A DNA stretch of 64,000 nt from Propioniciclava tarda (GTDB lineage: Bacteria > Actinomycetota > Actinomycetes > Propionibacteriales > Propionibacteriaceae), in contig NZ_FXTL01000007.1 of assembly GCF_900182665.1 (NCBI RefSeq), positions 1-64,000 on the forward strand, in the 5' to 3' direction. How positions within the stretch are numbered: position 1 is the stretch's first letter; each line of letters begins with the position of its first letter. A program made the position numbers and the translations under genes. Positions 26,755-35,759 of this stretch are shown here, in pieces. The notes beneath the pieces are model-generated. The model had not been told where the DNA came from. It saw only the letters and a list, made by a program, of their open reading frames with translations, and did no database searches.

Positions 26755-26948
26755 CCCGAAACCTACGGTGCCGGTACCTGGTGCTGCTCGGAGTGCTCGC
26801 GCTGCTCGTGACGTTGTTCCTGCCCAAGGGGCTGTGGGGCCTGATCTCCGGCAACGGACGCTTCCAGCTGTTCCCGACCGGCTACAAGCTCGTCAACGTG
26901 CCGAGCGCGCCGACGACCAAGCAGGACGGGGAGGCGTCCGGCGCCTGA
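26755..26948 (+). pseudogene. C-terminal remnant of UrtC/LivM-type ABC permease
   Basis: The frame ending at TGA 26946 reads RYLVLLGVLALLVTLFLPKGLWGLISG followed by a short tail. The RY-LLLGxL-LVTLFLPKGL pattern is the last helix and end of urea/branched-chain amino acid ABC permeases. No start codon or other helices precede it, and no other urt/liv genes are present. It is a leftover piece between the aminotransferase and a lipoprotein gene. Confidence 0.55.
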
Positions 26949-26951
26949 TCG

Positions 26952-27623
26952 TTACGGGCAGGACTCCAGCGCCGTCAGACCGGTCAGCGTGATGACGCGC
27001 CAGCGTCCGCCGAGATAGATCAGGGACGCCGTCCCGCCGGTCGCCCGCTTGGTGGCGTCCGTGGGCGGGACGATCGCGCCGGACGACGTCTTGACCGTGA
27101 CGGCCGAGGCGTTGGCGCAGAAGTCGACGTCGGCGATGCCGGCCGTGCGATCGACCTCGCCCGGGCTGAACGACTCGATCGCGGTCGTCCCGACCTGCTT
27201 GTAGCCCTTGCTCTTGTAGTACTCGGCGGTCTGGGTCCACATGGCGAGGACGTCGCCGCTCATCGTGTTCTTCATCGCATCCGTCGGTGCCCCCTGGCCG
27301 CCGGCCTGCAGCACCTTGTCGGCGGCGGCGTAGTAGGCGTTGAGGGCGGGCAGCAGCTGCGAGATGGCCTGGTCGTTGACCGCGGAGCCGGTGGGGGCGG
27401 GGGTGCTCGGCTTGGTCGTCGTGGGCTTGGCGATGGTGGGTGCCGGCGTGCTCGGCTTCGCCGTCGTCGGGGTCGGGATGCTGATCGTCGGGGTCGTGAC
27501 GGTCGGCGTCCAGGTGCTGCTCGTCGGCGCTGTCGTCGGGACGGTCGTGGCGGGCTGGGCGCAGCCGGCGATCAGGACGGCGGCAGGCAAAACGGCGAAC
27601 AGCCGGCGGGCCGGGAAAGTCAT
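26952..27623 (-). CDS. hypothetical lipoprotein with Pro/Thr linker
   Basis: This protein of about 223 residues has a lipoprotein signal ending in lipobox LIAGC. A long repetitive Thr/Pro/Lys linker follows (TTAKPSTPAPTIAKPTTTKPSTPAP). A globular C-terminal domain of about 140 residues begins AVNDQAISQLLPALNAYYAAADKVLQAGG, with two Cys (VDFCANAS, LESCP). The domain resembles NTF2-like/SnoaL-type extracytoplasmic modules, but I do not recognise it firmly. ATG 27623 gives a normal signal-peptide length. Confidence 0.75.
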   Translation of the reverse strand: MTFPARRLFAVLPAAVLIAGCAQPATTVPTTAPTSSTWTPTVTTPTISIPTPTTAKPSTPAPTIAKPTTTKPSTPAPTGSAVNDQAISQLLPALNAYYAAADKVLQAGGQGAPTDAMKNTMSGDVLAMWTQTAEYYKSKGYKQVGTTAIESFSPGEVDRTAGIADVDFCANASAVTVKTSSGAIVPPTDATKRATGGTASLIYLGGRWRVITLTGLTALESCP

Positions 27624-27697
27624 GGGCTCCATCGTGCCAGTCCGGGCGCTCGAGATCCGGACGCGACGCCCGCAGCGGACCGCATTAGGGTGCAGAC

Positions 27698-28612
27698 GTG
27701 AGCCTCAACGGATCGATCGTCACCCTGAGCGCGGGGGAGTACCGCGCCACGCTGGCCGCTTCGGGCGCGTCCCTGGCGTCGCTGACCTACGCCGGACGAG
27801 ACCTGGTGCTGCCGTTCGACGCGGCGTCCGACCTGGGCCTCGGCTACCTCGGACGCACGCTGGCCCCCTGGCCCAACCGCATCTCGGACGCCTCGTACAG
27901 CTTCGACGGCGAGACCTACTCGGTGCCCTGCAACGAGCCCACCACCGGCGCGGCGCTGCACGGGCTCGCGTCCTGGGTGAACTGGACGGTGGCGGGCCGC
28001 TCCGACGACTCGGTGACGTTCGCCCTCGACCTGCCGGGCTCTCCGGGCTACCCGTTCCCGCTCGAGTTGCGGGCGGTGTATCGACTGGACGCCGACCTGG
28101 GGCTCGTCGCGCACCTCGGCGCCACCAACATCGGCGCGGTGGACGCACCCGTCGGGCTCTCGACGCACCCGTACCTGACGTGCGGCGTCCCGGTTGACGA
28201 GTGCTCGTTCGAGCTGCGCGCTGACGAGGTGCTGCTGACCGACGAGCGGATGCGTCCGGCGGGGCTGGCGTCGGTGGGCGAGGCCGGTTTCGACTTCGGA
28301 CGCCCCACGTCCCTGTCCGGACGCCGCGTCGACCACGCGTTCACCGGCCTGCCCGAAGGTCAATCGGCGGGCGGCAACCTGTGCCTGGCTTGGGAGGCTG
28401 TGCTCGCGCACCCCGACCTGGGAGCCGTCGCGCTGGCGTCCGATGCGCCGTGGGTCCAGGCGTTCACCGGCGACGTCCCCGGACTCGACCGCGGCGGGGT
28501 CGCCGTCGAGCCGATGACCTGCCCGCCGGACGCCTTCAACTCCCACCCCGACGACGTCCGGCTCGCGCCGGGGGACGTCCGGGTGCTGACGTACTCGATC
28601 CGGGCGCTCTGA
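27698..28612 (+). CDS. aldose 1-epimerase family protein
   Basis: This 304-residue galactose mutarotase-like protein has GRTLAPWPNRISDASYSFDG, ALHGLASWVNW (catalytic His region), LSTHPYLTCGVPV (second His) and VAVEPMTCPPDAFN (catalytic Glu). It interconverts anomers of hexoses. GTG 27698 lies 6 nt after TAGGGT (27686-27691), so it is probably leaderless. Confidence 0.9.
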   Translation: MSLNGSIVTLSAGEYRATLAASGASLASLTYAGRDLVLPFDAASDLGLGYLGRTLAPWPNRISDASYSFDGETYSVPCNEPTTGAALHGLASWVNWTVAGRSDDSVTFALDLPGSPGYPFPLELRAVYRLDADLGLVAHLGATNIGAVDAPVGLSTHPYLTCGVPVDECSFELRADEVLLTDERMRPAGLASVGEAGFDFGRPTSLSGRRVDHAFTGLPEGQSAGGNLCLAWEAVLAHPDLGAVALASDAPWVQAFTGDVPGLDRGGVAVEPMTCPPDAFNSHPDDVRLAPGDVRVLTYSIRAL

Positions 28613-28692
28613 GGGGTCGCGCCCGGGTTCCGGGGAAGGAAGCGGTCGCCGTTTCCCATGGCGGTGACTGCCTCCACCTCATCAACTGCGCC

Positions 28693-28741
28693 GTTAACAG
28701 CACGTTCACATGCCCACCTGGGGGTGTGAACGTGCTGTTAA
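28693..28741. repeat. palindromic element, copy 2
   Basis: The arms TTAACAGCACGTTCACA and TGTGAACGTGCTGTTAA are perfect 17-bp inverted copies, with a GCCCACCTGGGGG loop that adds an inner stem. It lies between the epimerase gene and purD. This is the best preserved of the three copies. Confidence 0.9.
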
Positions 28742-28790
28742 GGCCAGTGTGCGAGCGTTGGACCGGGCGATCAGTGTCCACCTGCCTCGA

Positions 28791-28796
28791 TAGTGT
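28791..28796 (+). promoter_or_regulatory. -10 box TAGTGT, leaderless purD
   Basis: TAGTGT is followed by 6 nt and then GTG 28803. No Shine-Dalgarno sequence. Confidence 0.55.
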
Positions 28797-28802
28797 TCGA
28801 GC

Positions 28803-30089
28803 GTGACGGAACTCGTGGTCCTGGTCCTCGGCGGTGGCGGACGAGAGCACGCCCTCGCGTTGGCTTTGAGCCGTGATCCCTCGGTCGTCGCGCTGCACTG
28901 CGCGCCGGGGAATCCGGGCACAGCGTCCATCGCGACGAACCACGCGCTTGACCCGTGCGACGGCGCCGCGGTCCTCGCGCTCGCGACCTCGCTGGGCGTC
29001 AACCTGGTGGTCGTCGGGCCCGAGGCTCCGCTGGTCGCGGGGGTCACGGACGCCGTCCGTGCGGCTGGCATCGCGTGTTTCGGGCCGTCGGCGGAGGCAG
29101 CCCGACTGGAGGGGTCCAAGCAGTTCGCCAAGGAGGTCATGGTCGCGGCGGGTGTGCCGACGGCGGCGTCCGTCTACTGCACCACGGTGGCCGAGGTCGC
29201 CGAGGCGATCGATCGCTTCGGCCCGCCCTACGTCGTCAAGCAGGACGGCCTTGCTGCCGGCAAAGGCGTCATCGTCACCTCCGATCGGGACGCCGCCCTG
29301 GCGCATGCGGCGGACGCCCTGCCCGCGGTCGTCGAGGAGTTCCTGGACGGGCCAGAGGCGTCCCTGTTCGTCGTCACCGACGGACGCGACGTCTTCCCAT
29401 TCCCGCCCGCCCAGGACTTCAAGCGCGTCGGCGAGGGCGACGCGGGTCCGAACACGGGCGGCATGGGCGCCTACACGCCCCTCGACTGGACGCCGAGGGG
29501 CCTGATCGGCGACGTGGTGACCAGCGTCGTTGTTCCGACTCTGGCGGAAATGGACCGCAGGGGGACGCCCTTCGCGGGTCTGCTCTATGTCGGGCTGGCC
29601 TTGACCTCGCGCGGACCCCGGGTGGTCGAGTTCAACGTGCGCTTCGGCGATCCGGAGACCCAGGTTGTGCTGCCGCGATTGTCCTTCGGACTAGGGGGTT
29701 TGCTGTACGCGGCGGCGTCCGGGACGCTCGGGGACTACCTGACGACGACCGACCGGTTCGGCTTCACCGGCTACGCGGTCGGAGTCGTGGTCGCCGCCGA
29801 CGGCTACCCCGGGACGCCAGCGTCCGGTGGTCGGATCGCAGGACCGCGGCTGTTCGGCTCGGACGACAACGTCCACATCATCCACGCGGGCACGTCCCTG
29901 GACGCCGACGGCAACCTCGTGGCGTCCGGCGGGCGGGTGCTCACGATCGTGGCCACGGGTGACACCCTGGACGACTGCCGCCGCGACGCCTACGCCGCGA
30001 TCGACGAGCTCCACTTCCCGTCCGGCTTCTGCCGCCGCGACATCGCGCTCCGTGCGGCCCAGGGTGAGATCGAGACTCCTTCGCGCTAG
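28803..30089 (+). CDS. purD: phosphoribosylamine-glycine ligase
   Basis: This 428-residue ATP-grasp enzyme (GARS) catalyses the second step of IMP synthesis. It has VLGGGGREHALALALSRD, VGPEAPLVAGVTDAVRAAG, FGPSAEAARLEGSKQFAKEVM, PYVVKQDGLAAGKGVIV, NTGGMGAYTP and VEFNVRFGDPETQVVLPRL. Leaderless GTG start. It follows palindrome copy 2. Confidence 0.96.
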   Translation: MTELVVLVLGGGGREHALALALSRDPSVVALHCAPGNPGTASIATNHALDPCDGAAVLALATSLGVNLVVVGPEAPLVAGVTDAVRAAGIACFGPSAEAARLEGSKQFAKEVMVAAGVPTAASVYCTTVAEVAEAIDRFGPPYVVKQDGLAAGKGVIVTSDRDAALAHAADALPAVVEEFLDGPEASLFVVTDGRDVFPFPPAQDFKRVGEGDAGPNTGGMGAYTPLDWTPRGLIGDVVTSVVVPTLAEMDRRGTPFAGLLYVGLALTSRGPRVVEFNVRFGDPETQVVLPRLSFGLGGLLYAAASGTLGDYLTTTDRFGFTGYAVGVVVAADGYPGTPASGGRIAGPRLFGSDDNVHIIHAGTSLDADGNLVASGGRVLTIVATGDTLDDCRRDAYAAIDELHFPSGFCRRDIALRAAQGEIETPSR

Positions 30090-30104
30090 CCCCGATCCAG
30101 TCAT

Positions 30105-30250
30105 GGCGACGTGGCTCGACTGGCGGATCCCGGGCTCCCCTTCCCACGCTCTGCTGGATGACCCGTCCACCTCGAAGGCCAGCCGCAGTTCGGGCAGCGC
30201 CAGATCGAAGTAGGCGATCCGAGGGCCCACGACCACCTTGTCGTTGGTGC
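30105..30250 (-). pseudogene. DUF559-like endonuclease fragment
   Basis: On the minus strand the frame reads NDKVVVGPRIAYFDLALPELRLAFEVDGSSSRAWEGE. The IAxxDLAxPELRLAFEVDG pattern is the core strand of DUF559 (Vsr-like) endonuclease domains. Neither end of a gene is present. It begins right after purD and belongs to a 2-kb zone of decayed accessory DNA (30.1-32.1 kb). Confidence 0.5.
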
Positions 30251-30263
30251 GGTAACTGGCTCT

Positions 30264-30430
30264 TCACAATCCAGGGTGTAGGTGGGGTTTGAAGCATCCT
30301 GTCTCGAGCAGGCTTCTGGCGATGTAGTTGGTGAGGTTCCGGCAGCCGAGGGCGGAGCCGCGGAGGGTCGTTAGGTGTTGTTGTTCGCTTTCCTTCAGTC
30401 TGGGCTGCATCTGCCCTGATTCCGGTGGAA
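30264..30430 (-). other. unassigned decayed fragment, lower GC
   Basis: The minus frame ends with LRGSALGCRNLTNYIARSLLETGCF... and a stop at 30264. It looks like the C-terminal end of a protein, possibly a mobile-element protein, but I cannot assign a family. The stretch is visibly less GC-rich than its surroundings. Confidence 0.3.
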
Positions 30431-32075
30431 TCACCGGGTCGGGTCGTGGCGGGTGGGCGGCTCACGGTCAGCTTCCGGCGGTTCCCCTTGGGCTCGCAGT
30501 TCATCGGCCATTCGGCGGAGCTTGTCGCGGGCATCGGCGCCGGTCCCTGTGGCGTTCGCCTGCTGAGTCAGCGTCCGCGCACGCGCGATCGCCTGCTCGG
30601 CGCTGGGATCTTGCAGCTCAGCCTGGCCGTCCATCGCCTGCAGCAGCCCAGAGATCTGCTGGAAGCGGTCTTGCGCGGCCGCTAACTCCACAGCCTGCGG
30701 AAACGGACGGCCGATCAGCCGATCACACTGCACGATCGTGTCTTGGCATTGCGCCAGGCGCAGCTGCGCCTCCTGCAGCTTGCTGGGGATCTTCGCCACC
30801 ATGTTCTAGAACTGGATGACCATGCCGTTGGTGATCGCCACCCGCTCGCCGTACGGCACCATGCGCCGCGTCGTGACTTCCGGCACCCCCTGGACTTGCA
30901 GTTCGATGACCTCTTGGTAGGTGTGAAGTCGCGGTAGTTGCGAGCCATCACCGTATGCCCACCCAGTTCCCCCAGACGCACCGGTTCTTGGCTCAGCCGA
31001 GCCAGACGGGCGAACTCGGCAGCCCGTTCCCGGTTGTCGACGACGACCCCGTTGACAGTGGTGAAGCGGAACGCATCGCTGGCCGTCAGCTTCACGCGGG
31101 CAGACGCCTCCGCGAGCCTGGCAATGTCCGCCCTGGTGGGCTCCAGCGCGCCCTCGGCGATGCTCTTGCGCTGACTCAGGGAGCGTTGCGAGTCGTGGTG
31201 GGCGCGTTCCAGCCTCGACAGCCTGGACAGTTCGTGCTGGGCGTTGGCCAGCTCGAAGATCAGCGGGTTGCCCGATGACGCGGCCATGATCTCGGAGTAG
31301 TTCGTGGGCATCGGCCCGCCCGAGATGTCCCCCTCGACCGAGCGGCCCGTGCCCCGCGCCGTCATGACCTGCTCGATGAAGCGTGCTTTGCGCGCCAGCG
31401 TCTGCCACATGAACGTATCGAAGGACCCCTCAGAGACGACGTGACTGCGTCCAGCTTGCATCCAGGTTGGTGGCCGTACGCCTCGGTGATCAGCCGTAGA
31501 TCGAGGGCGGCCTTGCGGCCATCGCCACCGATTTTCAGCATGTTGTCCTCGTCGGGGCGCACAACCCGGTTCTCGACGTCCTTGGCGCGCTGACCCAACA
31601 GCTTCATGTAGTCGCTTAGCTCCTCTCCGGCCGAGACGAGGATCAACTGCGAGGAGCGTTCGCCGTCGCTGTTGGCTGCGATCAGCGGGCGCGGAAGGTC
31701 CAGGTCGGCGGCGGTCTTGACGTCGGCGAACACTGAGAACATCGACCGCGCCTCAGGGATGTTGTTGAACTTGGCGAACCGCGACTTGATCTTCAGCCCG
31801 CCGGCCACGGTGACCTCGGGTGCGGTCACCACTTCACCGAACGTCGCTGCCCAGGAGTCAAACTGCTCCAGTCCGGCGTCCGCCAACCCCTGCGGGTGCA
31901 GGTAGCGATGCATCACATGAAGTTCGGCGATCGAGTTGGCAATCGGGGTCGCTGTCGCCCCGCACATCACCCGACCACTCTGGGTCGTGCGCCGTAGATA
32001 GGTGGCTTTGGCGTAAAGATCGGGACCGACCGGCTCAGGCCGCATCGAGCATGGGATTTGGTCCCGCTCCAACAG
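30431..32075 (-). pseudogene. N12-class DNA methylase/SNF2-like helicase, heavily decayed
   Basis: Read from 32075 downwards, the first frame carries the helicase block VMCGATATPIANSIAELHVMHRYLHPQGL, LEQFDSWAATFGEVVT and KIKSRFAKFNNIPEARSMF. A jump of about 120 residues (the helicase C-domain is missing) leads to VSEGSFDTFMWQTLARKARFIEQVM in another frame. After a further frameshift near 30925 the sequence reads TYQEVIELQVQGVPEVTTRR to VIQF, a TAG stop, then NMVAKIPSKLQEAQLRLAQ in the same frame. In mobile elements this family forms single proteins of more than 1,500 residues. This is a dead relic of an integrative element or phage. Confidence 0.75.
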
Positions 32076-32111
32076 CGGGGATCGCAGATCAGCCCTGAGT
32101 GACGCCGACCG

Positions 32112-32642
32112 TCAGCCGTCCAGCGCGCGGCGGAGGGCGTCCAGTTTCGTCTCGACCCGGACCAGGCGCTCGGTCACGTCCGGAGCAACGCCGGACGCCG
32201 ACGCGCCAGCAGCCGCCGCAACGGCAGCCGTGGCCGCGCCGCGGCGTCCACGGACGAACTTCAGGTACCCGACCGCGACCGTGACCAGCAACGCCACCGC
32301 CACCACCACGAACCGGAGCGGAGAGGTGCGCCCATCCAGCGACACGGCGACGGCGTAGATCATCGTGAAGACGCCCCCGAGCAGCAGGCCGTTGGCGACG
32401 ACGTCCAGGCGCTCCGACAACACCAGAGACACCGCGAAGATGACCGTGGCGCACACCAACAGGATGATGCTCGCTCCGAGGGACCAGGAGTCCACGGCTG
32501 CCCGCCAGGCGTCGTCCCCCGACGAGGTCTGGTCGTAGCGCGACTGCGGGTAGAAGGTCATCAGGCCGACCGCCACAAAGCCGACGACCACCAGCCCGAG
32601 GAAGAACGAGTAGAGCGCTTGGATGATCTGCTGGGCCTTCAT
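32112..32642 (-). CDS. hypothetical four-helix membrane protein
   Basis: This 176-residue protein starts at ATG 32642 after AAGGAG. Four membrane helices are visible (QALYSFFLGLVVVGFVAVGLM, ASIILLVCATVIFAVSLVL, LLLGGVFTMIYAVAV, FVVVAVALLVTVAVGYLKF). A cytoplasmic Ala-rich stretch and a short coiled coil (VTERLVRVETKLDALRRAL) follow. No family name recognised. Downstream is the helicase relic. Confidence 0.75.
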   Translation of the reverse strand: MKAQQIIQALYSFFLGLVVVGFVAVGLMTFYPQSRYDQTSSGDDAWRAAVDSWSLGASIILLVCATVIFAVSLVLSERLDVVANGLLLGGVFTMIYAVAVSLDGRTSPLRFVVVAVALLVTVAVGYLKFVRGRRGAATAAVAAAAGASASGVAPDVTERLVRVETKLDALRRALDG

Positions 32643-32765
32643 GGCGACTCCTTCGTCGGCATCTGATGAGCCAGCGTAGGACGCCGCCACCCGCCCCCGA
32701 CACGGGGCTGGGAGCCCGGGGACGCCCGCCCCCGGAGAGGGCTCATCCGGTCGCTGGGCCGCGGC

Positions 32766-33150
32766 TCAGGCAGGCACCCAGCCGGTGAGCCAGACGCGCG
32801 ATGTGTCGTCCAGCAGGAGCGCCTCCTTGAGTTCGCCGTCGCCGATGCCCGGCTGATGCACGGAGAGGGCTCCCGTGTCCGGATTCGACGACAGTCCGGT
32901 CACCTTCCAGGTGAGCACCGCCTGGGCGGACGTTCGGGGCGGCAGGGTCAAGGGAATGATGTGGGTCCGGTCGGTGTCCAGGCGCAATTCGGGGGTCGTC
33001 CCTTTGCGGCCACCCAGCCACAGTTCCGGGCGGTCGATCCTCACCGGCTCGGTGCTGCAGTTGTGGACCGTAATCACCAGCTTGTGGCGGCGCCGGTGAT
33101 GTTCGACGGACGTCAGCTCACGGCGTCCGGTCGGCGTCGGGGGTGGCCAT
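32766..33150 (-). pseudogene. small hypothetical protein with early frameshift
   Basis: ATG 33150 has a good GGAGG site but reads only MATPDADRTP before TGA 33118. Shifting frame by one base at the GGACGCCG there gives RRELTSVEHHRRRHKLVITVHNCSTEPVRIDRPELWLGG... to a stop at 32766. That is a coherent domain of about 120 residues with an Ig-like/beta-sandwich look (HKLVITVHNCSTEPVRI, HIIPLTLPPRTSAQAVLTWKV). Either the gene is inactivated or it starts at a weaker codon such as GTG inside KLVIT. Confidence 0.5.
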
Positions 33151-33285
33151 GTCCCCCTCCAACCACCGGCGCGCCGCGCGCGAGTCGGACCGTGGCCGAT
33201 GATCGGGTCCGACCGCGGACCCGGCGCCGGCGTCCGCCCTCGCCGGTGAAACAATGGGGCGTCCACGCTGAGGAGGAGCCCTACC

Positions 33286-34716
33286 GTGAGCGTCCCGAAC
33301 GTCCTGGCCAGCCGCTATGCCACCGCCGCGATGCGCGCCATCTGGTCCCCCGAGGGCAAGGTCGTCGCGGAGCGCCGGCTCTGGCTCACCGTCCTCGCCG
33401 CGCAGCGCGACCTCGGCGTCGACTTCGGCGGTGATGATCCGGACGCCGTCGCCGCCGATTACGCGCGGGTCATCGACACCGTCGACCTGGCCTCGATCGC
33501 GGCGCGCGAGCGGATCACGCGCCACGACGTGAAGGCCCGCATCGAGGAGTTCAACGCGCTGGCCGGCCACGAGCACGTCCACAAGGGCATGACCTCGCGC
33601 GACCTCACCGAGAACATCGAGCAGTGGCAGTCGCTGGAGGCGTTGAAGCTGGTCCGCGAGCGCATCGTCACCGTCCTGGTCGCCCTCACCCGCCTCGCCG
33701 TCCAGCACCGTGACCTCGCGATGGCCGGCCGCTCCCACAACGTGCCCGCCCAGGTGACGACCCTGGGCAAGCGGTTCGCGACGGCCTCCGATGAACTGCT
33801 GATCGCCTTCGACCGCGTCGACTCGCTGATCAAGCGCTACCCGGCCCGCGGCATCAAGGGGCCGATGGGCACCGCCCAGGACATGCTCGACCTGCTCGGC
33901 GGCGACGCCGCCAAGCTGGCCGACCTGGAAGGCCGCGTGGCGGCGTCCCTCGGCTTCGAACGGACGCTCATCGCCACCGGACAGGTCTACCCGCGCTCGC
34001 TCGACTACGACGTCGTGACGGCGCTGGCGCAGACGGCGGCGGCGCCGTCGAACGTGGCGACCTCGATCCGGCTGATGGCGGGCGCCGAACTGGTCACCGA
34101 GGGGTTCAAGGAGGGTCAGGTCGGCAGCTCGGCCATGCCGCACAAGATGAACACGCGGTCCTGCGAGCGGGTCAACGGCATGGCGGTGCTCCTGCGCGGG
34201 TACGTGTCGATGGTCGGCGAGCTGGCCGGCGATCAGTGGAATGAAGGCGACGTGTCGTGCTCGGTGGTGCGCCGCGTGGCATTGCCGGACGCCTTTTACG
34301 CTCTCGACGGCCTCTTCGAGACGTTCCTCACCGTGCTGGCCGAGTTCGGAGCCTTCCCCGCCGTCATCGAGGCCGAGCTGCAGCGCTACCTGCCCTTCCT
34401 GACCACGACGAAGGTGCTGATGGCCGCGGTGCGCGCCGGCGTCGGGCGCGAGATCGCGCACGAAGTCATCAAAGAGCACGCCGTCGCCGTGGCTCTCGCG
34501 ATGCGCCAAGGGCAGCGCGAGAACGACCTGCTGGATCGCCTCGCCGCGGACACCCGTCTGGGTGTCGGCCGCGATCAGTTGGACGCCTCACTGGCCGATC
34601 CGCTCGAACTCGCCGGGGCGTCCGGGGATCAAGTGGACCGCATCGCCGCGCGCGTCGCCGCGTTGGCGGCCGAGTTCCCGGTGGGGGCGTCCTATACGCC
34701 GGGCGACGTCCTGTAG
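33286..34716 (+). CDS. purB: adenylosuccinate lyase
   Basis: This 476-residue fumarase-superfamily enzyme acts twice in purine synthesis (SAICAR and adenylosuccinate cleavage). It has MTSRDLTENIEQ, AMAGRSHNVPAQVTTLGKRFA, and the signature GSSAMPHKMNTRSCERVNG with the catalytic Ser loop. AGGAGG precedes GTG 33286 by 9 nt. It belongs to the longer PurB form seen in actinomycetes. Confidence 0.95.
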   Translation: MSVPNVLASRYATAAMRAIWSPEGKVVAERRLWLTVLAAQRDLGVDFGGDDPDAVAADYARVIDTVDLASIAARERITRHDVKARIEEFNALAGHEHVHKGMTSRDLTENIEQWQSLEALKLVRERIVTVLVALTRLAVQHRDLAMAGRSHNVPAQVTTLGKRFATASDELLIAFDRVDSLIKRYPARGIKGPMGTAQDMLDLLGGDAAKLADLEGRVAASLGFERTLIATGQVYPRSLDYDVVTALAQTAAAPSNVATSIRLMAGAELVTEGFKEGQVGSSAMPHKMNTRSCERVNGMAVLLRGYVSMVGELAGDQWNEGDVSCSVVRRVALPDAFYALDGLFETFLTVLAEFGAFPAVIEAELQRYLPFLTTTKVLMAAVRAGVGREIAHEVIKEHAVAVALAMRQGQRENDLLDRLAADTRLGVGRDQLDASLADPLELAGASGDQVDRIAARVAALAAEFPVGASYTPGDVL

Positions 34717-34988
34717 GACTTCCCCGGCGCGGCGCGGGTGAGCCCGTTCCCACGGCCGACAGTCCGCGCCCTCCTGGCCGGACACCACCTCTGTCACGCG
34801 CCCATCCGCGAGAGCCCTTCAAGTCGCGGAGCTGCCTGCCTGACCCCGGGAGCGACCATCGGCTAGCGAATCTCCTCCTCAAGAGGGTGCCTGACCAGCC
34901 CTCGGGATGATGCCGGGTCACCGCCCGCCTCGATAGGTTCGAGACAGCAGCCCACCCCGTTGTCCCGATCCGTGAAGGAATCCCACCC

Positions 34989-35759
34989 ATGACGGCGACC
35001 ATGCCCGCCCTGCCCACCCCCGGACCCGCCCCCACCCGACCCGTTGCGGCCGCCCTCGACCTGGTGAAGGTCTACGGCTCCGACAAGACGCGGGTCGTCG
35101 CGCTCGACCACGTCACCGTCGAGTTCGGACGCGGCACGTTCACCGCGATCATGGGCCCCTCGGGCTCGGGCAAGTCGACGCTCATGCACTGCCTCGCCGG
35201 ACTCGACCGCATCACCGCCGGACGCGTCTTCCTCGGCGATCACGAGCTGAACGCCCTCTCCGACAAGGAGCTGACCCGCGTCCGGCGTGACCGGGTCGGG
35301 TTCGTCTTCCAGGCGTTCAACCTGCTCCCCACGCTGACGGCCCGGCAGAACATCGTGCTGCCGCTCGATCTGGCCGGACGCAAGCCCGATCCGACGCACT
35401 TCGACCAGGTCGTAGCCTCGCTGGGCCTCGGCGATCGGCTCGACCATCGTCCCTCAGAGCTGTCCGGGGGGCAGCAGCAGCGCGTCGCGATCGCGCGGGC
35501 CCTCATCACCAAGCCGGACGTCATCTTCGCGGACGAGCCCACGGGGGCCCTCGACTCCAAGAACGGCCTCGCCCTGCTCGCCTACCTGCAGGCCTGCGTC
35601 CGCGACCTCGGCCAGACGATCATCATGGTCACCCACGACGCGAAGGCGGCCGCGCACGCCGACCGCGCGCTGGTCCTGTTCGACGGACGCATCGTCGACG
35701 ACATCGGACGCCCCAGCGTCGAGTCCGTCAATGCCGCGCTGGCAAGGCTGGATGCCTGA
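34989..35759 (+). CDS. MacB/LolD-like ABC transporter ATP-binding protein
   Basis: This 256-residue ATPase has Walker [11 protein letters not shown]-loop [17 protein letters not shown], signature [15 protein letters not shown], Walker [14 protein letters not shown] and the switch His (MVTHDAKAA). It pairs with the FtsX-like permease, whose ATG overlaps its stop. A TAGGTT box at 34934-34939 lies about 50 nt before ATG 34989. The substrate is probably a peptide, lipid or drug on the exterior. Confidence 0.93.
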   Translation: MTATMPALPTPGPAPTRPVAAALDLVKVYGSDKTRVVALDHVTVEFGRGTFTAIMGPSGSGKSTLMHCLAGLDRITAGRVFLGDHELNALSDKELTRVRRDRVGFVFQAFNLLPTLTARQNIVLPLDLAGRKPDPTHFDQVVASLGLGDRLDHRPSELSGGQQQRVAIARALITKPDVIFADEPTGALDSKNGLALLAYLQACVRDLGQTIIMVTHDAKAAAHADRALVLFDGRIVDDIGRPSVESVNAALARLDA

